Source: Sclerurus mexicanus (lineage: Eukaryota > Chordata > Aves > Passeriformes > Furnariidae). Taken from it: a stretch of DNA of 64,000 bases. The notes beneath the pieces are model-generated. The model made no database searches, was not told where the DNA came from, and was given only the letters and a program-made list of their open reading frames with translations. Location of the stretch: NCBI GenBank assembly GCA_013396755.1, contig VWZF01002968.1, positions 2,690,590 to 2,754,589 on the forward strand. Reading direction: 5' to 3'. This document shows positions 42,301-54,300 of the stretch, one piece after another (positions within the stretch are counted from its first letter, which is position 1; each line of letters opens with the position of its first letter). The translations under genes were made by a program, and so were the position numbers.

Positions 42301-45300
42301 TAAGTTTTTATCATGACTTACATTTTGCTTTATACAAATAGCTTGTCTTTGAGAAGTCTAATATGAAATTACTCTCTTTATGAATGTTTAGCCTACTGCT
42401 ATATTGTTCATCAAATTAAATATAAACTTACTAATTAGCAGTGTGTTCCAGACTTGGTAAAATGCTGTTGAGGTTAAATAGTAACCTAATTTAATAGGAA
42501 AAGAAAACAGTGTCTCATTCTTTTCAATACAGAAAACTAAAGTCCTTGTTCTGGGTAACTAATCTGATGAATGCACTGATATACCATTAGCAAAGTGCAA
42601 TGTGTTCTATCACTGTTGTCCTGCAGTAAAAGTGTCATGTAAGTGATTCAAGTCCTCGATTCAGAATTCTAAGTGTGTATTAACAACCATGGTCTAGCAA
42701 GAGATTACGGAGTAAGTAAAGTATGAAGTAACTGATTTTCTAAATTGGAAGTTTAATTACAAAGAGTCTAGCTGCTCTAATTCAGCATTTAACGTAAAAC
42801 CAAAAAAACCTCCATAAGCAGATTTTCAGTTATGTTAATATTGCCACAGTGGGTTCTTTTGTTCTCTGTTTGATAATACTTTTATGGGTGTCAGTTTGGA
42901 TTCAATGTCTCATTTGTTGTTTCCACTGCTTTTATGCAACTGTCCCGAGTTTATCATAGATCACCAGTAGTTTCACAGTTTAAATAGTAGTTATTTTCCA
43001 TGTGTACTTTAAAAGTAACCTAAAACTTTTCTGTAGGGAGAAAAATTGCAGCAAACCTACTGAAGGCAAGTCACTGTTCTCTAAGGGCAATCTCAAGAAA
43101 GAGTGCTGAGTAATCTTGCCTTTGCTGACGACTGAGCACTGATTGCTGCTGCTGCTGCAAAGTTGCTTTATATTGTTTTGTTGTGGTCGTGTAACCTGAT
43201 TCTGTGTCTGAATCTTTACTACTGGGCGTCTTCCAATGCAGATAAAATGGATGCCAATTGCTTCCATCCCACTTCCTTGTGTCCTATCAGTGGTCCTGCA
43301 GGAAAAACAACATGATACCCTCTCATGTGTACTTTCTATATCCTTTCTCTTGAGCAAAAGAATGTGTACCATTAATAGCTGAGATACTGGTCCATATAGA
43401 TGATGAGCAAGAAATATTCTCTTTGAATTGCTGGAACCACTGAGATAGGTTTTCCCACTTTTCATACAGATTTTTCAGAGCCAAGACACAAGTCCATAGG
43501 GAGGAAGAGAGATTTTTCTGTGTGTTGTTGAAACTGGTGAGCCAGTTGATCCACCACTGGTGCCTCTTCATCACTCCAGGTCATTACTGCTAATTAGTTG
43601 GCATATGATGATGTGCTCCGTACAAACTGCTGCCATGTGGGTCATGAGCACTGGGCTTCATCTGGATCTGTGGGTAGCTGTGCATTGTTCAGGTCATAAT
43701 AAATCACCTCTAGCATGGCTAATTCTCTCAAGTACTGGATACCTCTCTTCATTGTGGTCCACTTACCTGGGTGACGTGTAACATTGTCCTTGAAGGGATA
43801 CCTTTCCTTCAGACTTAACAGGAGTTACCTCCAGAGGCTGAGGACCTGGTCCCTTTTTCAAATCTAGTTGTCAGTGCCCTCTTCCTTAGAAAGTGACTAG
43901 TTTCTTGGTTTCCTTACCCTTTAATAACAGACTAGTAGCTCCACTATCCCAGCATCAGAGTAGCCATCTACTGATCTGGAATACAGCTGAAATATTTTTG
44001 CATATCTCATAGCTCACTCACGGACAGGAATCTTCTTCTGCCTCTTCTGTTCTTGTGATGGCCCTGCTTCATCCTCCTTTACCAAATGAGCTGAGTTTTC
44101 TGTCCCTTTCTTTTGTTTTATCATCAGATCCAGAGACCTCCTTTTCCCCTTGAGCATCATACATAGTGTTAAAGAGAGCTTGGTAGGCCTGAGCCAGGAC
44201 ATTTCAGTGATTTCTGTCTCTCTGGAGTTGCCAAGGTGACAGCGTACTTTTTCCAAATATTTTGCATGTTTTTCTGGATTCTTCATTTCCTCAGGGGTAA
44301 AGTTCCAAAACACTGGAACTGCCCGCAGTCCTAGGCACTTGCCCATACTATGTCATGCACCCAGCCACTCTTTTTTAACCTTAAAAAAGACCTGAAACAC
44401 ATTCAGAAAATGTGAGCCAGCAGTGTGCTCAGGTGGCAAAGAAGGCCAGTGGCATTCTGGCCTGTATCAGCAAAAGAGTAGCCAGCAAGACCAGGGTAGT
44501 GATGATCCCCTTGTATTCGGCACTGGTAAGGCAACACCTTGAGTACTGTGTCCAGTTCTGGGTCTCTCAATTCAGGAAGGACTTGGAGGTGCTGGAGCAT
44601 GTCCAGAGAAGGGCAATCAAGCTGGTGAAGAGTTTGGAGCACGTGTCCTGTGAGGAGCAGCTGAGGGAACTGGAGTTGTTTAGCCTGGGGAAGAGAAGGC
44701 TCAGGAGAGACCTTATCACTCTCTACAACTGCCTGAAAGGAAGGTGTAGCAAGGTGGGAGTCAGCCTGGAGTCAGTTCTCCCAGGCAAGATAGGACTAGA
44801 GGAGATAGTCTTAAGCTGAGCTAGGGGACATGAGCAAGAATTTTTTCACAGGAACATTGGTTAGACCTTGGAATGGGCTGCCCAGGTATGTGGTGGAGTC
44901 ACTGTCCCATAGTGTGTTTATGGAAAGACTGGATGTGGCACTCAGTGCTGTGGTCTAGTTGACATGGTGGTGTTTGGCCACAGATTGGTCCCAGAGGTCT
45001 TTTCCAACCTACTTCGTTCCGTGATTCTGTGAAGACTTAGCAATAGGAACACTGTAGTTTGAACATCCCAAGAACATTAAATATTCTCAAGAGCTATTAT
45101 GATTAGCCTAGAGGAGAAGATGAAAGTGTGTGTGTCCCCCTCATGGATTGGGTCTCCGAGGAGAAAGGTAAATTATTAAAAGGTGTAACTGTCAATAGTT
45201 TCTGATAGATGACTCCCAAGTACAGAGATGACAGCAGTACTGATTGCAAATACCAGATTAGTTTCACAACCAGCAATTACATCATATCATAAGCCAGTGT

Positions 45301-48300
45301 TACAAAGTACAACTTGATAACCTCAGCCCATTTTCCATGGGGGATAAACATCATAACAGGGGACGCATTCTGCAAGGCAGGTGTTACATAATGGAACTTG
45401 AGGAACAAACACAAACTTAGAGAGCAAATAAATCATTGTGACCAGTGACTTAAACTAATACAGTGGATACTTGTAAAAATTTTTTTCTAACATGTTCTAG
45501 TCAGATTTGTTGTTATCTCAACCCATTAAGCCCCATGTTGGGCATGAAAATGGACTGTCATGGTTTCATCCCAGCTGGCAACTCAGTGCCACGTAGCCAC
45601 TTGCTCACCTCCCTCCCCCCTCCCAGTGTCATGGGGAGAGGAATTAGAAAAAAGGTAAAAGATAAAAACCATGAGATGAGATAAGGACAGTGTAATAATT
45701 GAACCAAAGTAGTAGTTGTTGTTTTGATTATTAAAAGGAAGGCAAGAAAAAAGAAAGAGGGGAATAAAAGCCAAGCAAGACAAGTGATGCACAGTACAGT
45801 ATCTCCCCACCCACTGCCCGATGCCCAGCCCATCCCCTCGCAGTGACCAGCAGCTCCCAGCCATCTCCCCACGCTCCCCACTTCTATACAGGCATGATGC
45901 TCTGTGGGATGCAATATGCCTTTGGCCAGTTCGGGTCAGCTCTCCTGGCCATGCTCCCTCCCTCCTTTCTCACTGGCAGTGCATGGGAAACTGAAGAGTC
46001 CTTGACTTAGAGAGTAAGCACTGCTGAGCTACAACTGAATCAGTGTGTCAGCCACTTTATTCTCATACTAAATCTGAAACACCGTACTGGCCAGCTACTA
46101 TGAAGAAAATAACTTTATGCCAGCTTAAATGAGGACAGTAAATAGCCCAATCAGGTGATAAAATAGCACATGACTATGTACTTTTCAGATTTCTTGAGGG
46201 GAGATGTGGAGGTGAAGCTTATCATGCAAAGTGAACACCATAGCATTTTTTATTTCATATTTTCTTCTCACCGTAAACCCAGAATTCCAGTATTGACTTA
46301 TTTTTATTAGTGGCTTTCACAAAATATATTTGAAGATGAATACAGGATCCAAAGAAAAGTTTGTCTGTAATATGGTCAGCAACATTAGGAAGGAAAGGGG
46401 TTATATCATGGAACAGCTGGAAACATTCAAGTTTTGGGATCTAACTGTCAAGAGTTGTGACACAAAATTCCATGTAGTGTTTCAGTATATAGAGGGAGAT
46501 GGAAAAAGAGATTTGTCTTCCTTTAAAACATACCAAACTGGAAAGAGCATTTTTTTTTTATTTTTTTATACCTTTTTTCCCCTTTACAAAGATTTAAGTT
46601 CACAATTAATTGTTGTTGTATTGTGACCTTTTAAAAGGGAGCAACAGAACCTTATCTATAAAGCTGTAACTGAAAATATACCAGATCAATACTTAATTAG
46701 AAATATGCTTCATTCATTCACATTGCAATGGATTTCTAATTTGATAGTTTGAAAATCTGTTTTTGTACAGATCAACCTGTTCTTAAATGGGCAGCATGTT
46801 GAGATACTTGAGGAGGATCTCACATTTACATCAGATGAAGTGGTTTCATTTGACCCACCTAAGATTAGCAGTGAATTGAAAGGTATGTTCATCTTTGTGA
46901 ATGTATAATTTTTTATCATTGTCCTGGAAAATCATGTTAGATTTGTCTGTGAAATACATTTTACGTCTTTATACAGTACGACCGCTGCAAAACCCTTAAG
47001 CTATTTTTCTTGGAAGGAAGGTGGTTAGCATCATGCTGTATAATATGTATTTGAAACTGTAACAAGTTGGTAAGTGAACTGTTTTTTTAAGAAACCTAGG
47101 CCTTAAGACACATTTGAAGACTGTGCAAAACTGGCTTGAAATGGAAGCGTGGTTTCAAAGTATACTGTAATCTTACTTTTTGTAAACTCTGGAAATAGTT
47201 TGGTTTATCGCACATCAAATAGTTGTGTTCAGAACAGAGGACAGACTTACAGAATGACTTACAGCATTTAGATAATTAAAATTTAGAAAACTACAATTTG
47301 CTCCTGTTCCATATGGCAGGCTTCATAACATTAACGAGAATGTGATCAGTCTGGAACCGGTGACTTTTAAAGAAATCACACTGGGTTAATGATCCAGCAT
47401 AATAATTCCTGTGTTGCTGCTAGACTTGTCTATCCAAATTCTTTGAGAAAGAAAAGAAGAACTTTGAGAAGGGCAAACCAGTCAGCTAAATGGAGCAGGT
47501 CAGGATGTCTGCAATGAAAAGGAAGTATTAAATCAGTATTGCTCATGCAACTGATTATTGAAAATGCTGGACACTTGAAAATTTTTCAAGGCGACTACAA
47601 TGCTAAATATTGATGAAACAAAAAGCTGTTGGACTCCCTATTTTTATCATTTAAGAAAACTTTGAGGTGCCTGACACCAGCATTTAAGTACTGAATTCTT
47701 CAGGCTTTTTTCAGGCAAAACCCCACTTTCAAGAGGCAGCAAAGCTCCTCTAGTTGTTTCCCCTGAGAAGGATCTCTAAACTTTTGCCCTTAGTTGTAAA
47801 TATAGATGTTTTCTGTATGTGACCAAATATCTACTTCTGTGGTTTAATGCATGACAGCATGGATGAGAAAGACAAATGGGTTAGACTGTAAAAGGAACAG
47901 CTTCTGCTGTTCCTTTTCTGTCAGCATTTAGAAAGGAGGGAAGTATTTTTTCTAGTTTCATGGTTATCTCAAGTGTGCGGGACTGTTAGTTGTCTTTGAA
48001 TAGATAAGAGAAATATGTGAAAATGGATTTTGAATAAGCTGCTATATGTGGTTCTGGGAGGGTGGAATTTGGATTTACCATTTTCCCTTGCTTTGAAGGG
48101 AATTCTTTCATAGATTTGTTTAAGATGTTTATTAAATGAAAACAATTTCCTGATAAACAGATCACGAAAGATAAATCAATTAGGGTAATAATAAATGAGA
48201 ACACCAGATCACGGTCTTGAACTGCTTTTGTTTAAAGGAGATTGTCACAAACTGATTGTGTAAAATATCTGATGGAGAAAAGACTTCTACAGCTTATACG

Positions 48301-51300
48301 ATTTAGACACTGTCAAACTTCAGCCTTTGAAGAAGCACTTCATTATTTTCTTGAACTGTGTATTGAATGAAATTATTAAAATCAATGTGACTTCTGTAGT
48401 GTATGAAGTGTGGTAGTCTTGTCCAAAATGAACAATGAGCTTTAACTGGACTTCATCAGATTGTCTCTCAATGGAGAGGTTTAATCAAAAATAATATTCT
48501 CCAATTAAATAAACTCTTAAATATTTTCTGCCAAGTTTCATGGCACATTTCTGCTTATAAGTTAACATGGACAAGATTGTGAGCAGGTTCAAAACAAACC
48601 TCCTGTGTCATCTCTTTCACTTTATGCTTTTACCATATCAAATTTCATGCTACTGGGACTTACTTCCCAATAAGGAGCCACTGTTGCAGACTAAACTGTA
48701 ATCACTCCTTCAGCTCATCTCTGACAGTGACCAAATATATGTTATAAAACTTTAGGTCTTAATTAAAGCAGTTTAGTACTGATAGGTTGGTGTTTGGGTA
48801 CATTGTGGGTAGATTTTCTGATGCAGCTGTGCCAGTAGAAGAGGTTGCTGTGGTGAGCCCCTAGTTCTTCATTATTGTTTTCCTTGTTACGTGTGCCAGC
48901 AAAGCTACTCTTTTGAGTGTTGCCTGATCTGCTTCAACCAAATAAGTGCCATGAACTAAGACACACTGTACAAATTATGTGTCATGTCGCAGGAAGGCAT
49001 TTTTGTTATCCACTGTATCTCCCACCCCGTACCCAGATGAACTTCTGGAATATGTCCAGCTGCTACTGCCATAGACTTGCAGCCTCCTTTTCTGATAGGG
49101 TCAGTGAAAACTGCAGCCACTAGGACTGGGACATAGTCCTGGGTAAGTTTCTCTTACCCAGGTCAACCTGGTGCATGTCTGATGAGTCAGCTATTCCCTG
49201 TGGGCAGGAAGGAGTTAAAGGTAATGATGATTTGGCTAGTGCTGGGTTTACCTCATCACCTGATGCAGTTCACAGAGTTCATATCTACTCATGCCTTCAT
49301 AGTAGGTGCACTACCCTCTAAATGCAGCCTTTGGCCAGCATGTAGAGCATAACATCTTTAGTATTAGGTATCTTACTCCCTGAAATGAAAAAGAAAAGAA
49401 GAATTAAAAAAACCCCCGAAGTAGTTTAGTGTCCTCAGCAGAAGCAATAATAGTACAGAAAAGACAGACTGATGTATTCTCAAATTGCATTGTATCTGGC
49501 AGTGTGAAGTTTGTTCAACATAATTAATTTGCAGGAGCCTGTCTTCAATTCCTTTAAATCTGGCAATTTTTAACACTTAAGACTGAAACTTCCTGTGGCA
49601 GGCATGTGCCCAGGGCTGAATAGTTTGGGGTTTTAAAAACAAAACAAACAAAACCAAACAAAACCATCAAGCAAATGGAAAAAAAAATGAAAGAATTTTG
49701 GGACATGTGTCAGTTGGTTCTTGTGGTGTGTACTGTGCAACTTAACCATCAAACCTCAGGTATATACTGTGTGAAACCCATGATATGGAATTTATGGATT
49801 TCAACAGGAGTGGGTTTGCTTTCTGATACGTAGGCAGATAAAAATAATACTTAATATGGACTTGGTTCACGGAAGTGCAACAACCTTCATGTTCTTCGAA
49901 CATCGAGTACTCAGACATCAACAAGTTAAAAAATTAAGATTGGCTTCCTATAGAGAATGCATTATGTAATACTAAGATATTTACAAAAATGGCAATTTGA
50001 AAAAGAAATCTTGGGTCTCTTCTATGCAGCTGGATAAGTAATTGCTAGAACAGTGCTATGCAAATAAGAGACATACTGTCTTGAAAAGGAATTTTAAATT
50101 GTGACTTTTCTACAGACGTTATCAGAATAAACAGATATAGAATGATCAGGATAGTAGCATCTACATGTATTTTCCATCTGTGCTGGAAACAGAGAGATCT
50201 GTAGCTGCTCTGCCTCCTTCACAGATACTGCATTGCTAAGACCAACATGAATATTCATATTCAAGGGTGGTGGAAGAGGGGATGCCTGGTACAGCATTTG
50301 GCTGTAAAAAGGTAAAAGGGATTTGGCAGATGAAATAGGAAGGATCAATTTAATAATTTTGGCACCCATCTGACCTCTTTTTGTATAGGTGCTCCTTTGG
50401 GAAGAAATATTGGAAACGTTTTCAGAAGTATTACTAGCAATAGAGAAAGCATACACTTAAAATGACAGTTACTTCTTCAAAATATGCTATTATTTGTAGC
50501 ATCATTAAAATGTATTCATTTTTATATTGTATAGATCTGCCAAGTGGTCCACATACTTATCGCTTAGAAGATCTTGCTTATACAAGAAGTGGAGACAAAG
50601 GCAATTCTGCAAACATAGGTATCTTTATTTTTCTCGCTCTCTGAAGTAAGATTTTCACATAAGAGTTACATACCTATTCTTTATTTAAATCTCTCACATC
50701 ACTTGATATTTATTCTTTTGTGCTGAAACAGAAAAGAATATGTACAGAACAAGGATTTTACTAATGAAATATCTGTAGTTTTCTAATTAGCAACTGTTGC
50801 AATCTGAGGCACTAAATAAAAATACTAATATGTCATACTACAAAGAAAGATTTTTGTTTAGGCTTGGAAAGTTGAGCTCCCAAAAGTTAAGAAATGCCTT
50901 CTTAAGGTTTCTTTTACACATCAGTTGCTACTCTTTCATGTGTATGTGTTACGTAATATAGTTCCTCAGTTGTCTGATCAAGTATAATATTTTCATACAT
51001 GAATTTTGTAACATGTAAATGGCTAAAACATTGACAGTGTTAGGAAATACCAAAGTTGTTGTATGTAAGAGAACGTTTTTATTATATTGCTAATCCAAAT
51101 GGTGTATTTCAGTGTGCAGTCTCTTTACATTGATTATGCTGCTTCTTGCATTGTTTAATAATTCCTTCTATTCCTTACTTCTGCATGCAACAATTGGCTC
51201 TCTTACTTGTTGGAAGATGAGAGTGTGTGGTGTTCAAAGCTCAGTATGAATTAAAGGTGCGTTTGGGATTTGATTTGCTATTAGCTGTCATGCTAAAACT

Positions 51301-54300
51301 GATTAATTTTGTTCATTTTTATTTAGGAATATAGTTTTTTTGTCCTTGTTTGTGAAACTGGTTTTTTGGGTTGAAGAATGAAGGAATGTTGATTTTTATT
51401 TTTTTTTTGCCTTTTCTTTTAAATTTTGCTTTCCCCATGGTTGACCACTGTTGCAGTGTAGCATTGCGAAATCATGAATGAGGCATACATAATAGACTTC
51501 TTCAGCTATAAAGACACTACTGCATCATTAAAGAACAACAATAACAACAACAAGCTTCATCTCTAAGATCAGTTAATCTTTGAAGTCCACAGATAGAAAG
51601 GTCCCTGTGACACAAATCTGCCTTCCTGATCCTGCCCTGGAACCTCAGCTTCAGCGTAAAATTAAATGAAGCTTGTGAAAGCATATTAACAGCAATACAA
51701 ATGTAACTGTGATTTCTCACACTTAGATCACAGTCTCTTGTAAGAGGTGGGGCAAGGACCAAACTTTAAGTCACTGGTCATGCCTTGTTATAGTTGATTG
51801 TGGTTTCTTGTCTAAGTCTTACAGATGCTTAGGGGAAGAGAACTGCCTGTGGGTTGTTTGCTGTGATATTGCTGTTCTTTAGGTGTCTTTCAGTGGCAGG
51901 GACTGTTTGCGGCCAGAAAAGGTCCAGTAATCACTTAGTGGTCACTTAGCGTTCTTTTGTGTCATGCTCCACCCTACATCTCTACTGATGGAGGGAGAGC
52001 TGTCATACTATTGTGGTTTTTTATTCAGGAGCTCCTTAAAGAGGATGCATATGTACAGTTTCAGTTAAAGGACTTCTCAAATCAGTTTGGAAAGGATAAA
52101 TACTTACTGGTTTTAACAGCTCCTATTTCAACTAATGCCAGTTATTACTTAACAGGTGTCATAGCACGGCATCCCCTCTACTATCCATACCTAAAGAAAA
52201 CTTTAACTGCTCAAGCCCTGGAGAATTATTTTCAACACCTTTTAGAGCATGAAAAACCAGAAGAACAACTAGTAACAAGGTGAGTAGCTTGCTGCTCGAT
52301 TCACAGTTGTATGGTTGATACGTGATGATATCAGAAGTTATCTTAAAGTATGTTTACATAAATATTGCAAAGGTCTGTGTATTCTCTTCGGTATTTTTTT
52401 ATGTATCTTCTTTTGCCTTTTTAAATAACAACTTGAGCATGGTCGTTGGAAAAGAACATGAACGTGGGCCTCTCCTGAAGGCTGGACAAAGGTTGTGAAT
52501 CCGTTTAGTGAAGGCATTTAAATTCCCAGAATTAGCATTGTAGTGTTGGGGCTGTTTCTTTTTGTTCCAGTACAGAATGTCTTTACCAATGAGAAGTAGC
52601 TTCTGATGTCTTTGAAAAATTTATCTTTCCATTGGTTTTGAACTACTTGGAAACTGCAGGAGCCTTAGTAACTGAAGCTTCCCAAGCCTCTGAGCCACTG
52701 CTGAACTGAGAGTTCAAAATCTGTAAACACCACCTGAAAGACATTCACACAGTCACTACAGTCTGGAGCCCAAACTTACCTGATCGTCTGTCAGAAACAT
52801 GTCTCATACTATCCCTGTTTCTGCAAAAGAAGTTCACTCACTTTAGAGAAAGTATTCCTTTGAGTCCTCACTCTCACCTACTTTTGTGCTACATATACAA
52901 AGCCAGAATTTAAAAAAAAAACAACATAGCTGATGTCTCTTCTTATACTCTGAAAGAGAATATATCCAAAACAGGACACTTTTACCTGATACTCATCTAC
53001 AAAAGAATATCCTGTTCCAGCAGAGAGCATATGTAACAGGTTTTTTTCATGGTATGGCTAAAGCTCAGAGTCCTTCTTGGGGACTGACAAATGAGACATT
53101 ATGCTGTTCTTGCAGTATGAGGTATTAGGATTCATTCTCCTAAGGATGTCCAATAAAACAGTCGACAGATTTTAAACCTTTTATTCTCTTTGCAAAAAAG
53201 TAAAAGCTTAATACTGACACAGACTCTTCTAATTCACTCTTCTAAAATGTGTTTTGGTACAAAGTCCCTTATTTGCAAATGTGAAGATTTTGCCAAAATC
53301 ATAGTAAACAAATTGTTGTGTCTTTTCACTTGTTCAAAGGGCTTTAGTCAGAAAGGTACAGCTCAAAGCTCAGAGAGAGCTTGGAGTCATTTTAACCCCT
53401 AGTCTTTGAATTGTAAGTGCTTGTTTTTGTCTTCATAAGCAGCTAAGTGCAGATCTCACCCGCTGTTTCGTAAGTGCTAACGAATCTATGTATCAAATAA
53501 ATTGTGATGCTAAGAAATGTAATTAAATTTCCTCTGAAACAGCAGAGAAGGGAAGAAATCAAAAATGTCATGCTTCCTAATGATACTTCTAGAAATTGAT
53601 TCATTGCTGTTCCTTAATGCTGTTTATGTTCATAAATAAAAGTTGAAATTTGCTGTCTCTGGATGAAGCCAAATTATTTTGATTAATTAGATTACCTGTT
53701 CCTGGGTTTGGCTTCCTTTAATGATGTGATAATGGAGCTCTGTAAGTAAATTGGAAAGCTACTGGGGAAAAAGAATAAAACCTTTTGTGGAAATATTTAG
53801 GATTATAAGGATTATGCTCATGTGCTTCAGATTGTGTAGTTTGTTTTTAAATTACTTGTTTATTTTTTTTAGTTTTAATTATCATAAAAAGAACTATCTT
53901 ACTGTTTAATTTTCCTTAATTCCCTTTATTTAAATGGTGAGCAGTTAAAAATATGTATTAGTTTTGCTGCTTAAAACATACCAATCATGGCTCTACCTCA
54001 CTACAGAACAGAGTCTGTTAACCAGTTGCCTTTCATGCTTTTTCAATAAAGACATTAAAAAGGTGTACTAAAAGAGAAAAGGTGGGATTATTGTGATAGA
54101 AGACACTGAAAGCTCAAACTTCCAGGTTTTCTGGTAAAATAATAACATACCCTGAAACCCCCAAACTCAAATGATTGCTTCCCACAATAAAGTGCTAGAG
54201 TACGTTCTTAACATATCTGATTATCTTAAGATATGGAACAAGAAACTTTTCATGTGGTGGTATTAGGTCAGTCATTTAAGAAGGATAGTAAAACTATCGT

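Larger units (their letters stand above)
42970..46137 (-). mobile_element. Truncated endogenous retrovirus relic (LTR, primer site, gag remains), interrupted by CR1
   Basis: Reading leftwards there is an LTR (46137-45556), a probable tRNA-Lys primer-binding site, an untranslated leader, and gag-like fragments from 44346 down to about 42980. All are on the minus strand. No pol, env or second LTR is found to the left, so the element is truncated or was rearranged. The gag remains carry stops and frameshifts, and a CR1 copy in the opposite orientation splits leader from gag. The unit is non-coding today. It resembles an ERV type that is abundant in many birds. Confidence 0.75.
40940..46770 (+). 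other. 5.8-kb intron after window exon 13
   Basis: A GT-AG intron whose right half is made of mobile DNA: an ERV relic on the minus strand with a CR1 inserted into it. The left part, 40940-42969, and 46138-46770 show nothing recognisable. Confidence 0.85.
46883..50534 (+). other. Intron after window exon 14
   Basis: A GT-AG intron of about 3.7 kb. It contains the 12-bp perfect hairpin at 47890-47917 and an A-rich AAACA repeat at 49636-49664. The rest is unremarkable. Confidence 0.85.

Noticed and set aside
43140..43160. CTG/CAG triplet run as a candidate repeat-expansion locus
   Set aside because: Only four to five units, lying inside decayed ERV gag sequence.
45558..45914. A 118-codon minus-strand open frame
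   Set aside because: It lies entirely inside the ERV LTR, which is non-coding.
50094..50456. A 120-codon minus-strand open frame before exon 15
   Set aside because: No motif and no gene context; such lengths occur by chance in 64 kb.
52029..52155. Using the acceptor at 52028 as an alternative 5' extension of exon 16
   Set aside because: Exon 15 ends in phase 1, so joining it to 52029 gives an immediate stop. The family match also starts exactly at 52156.
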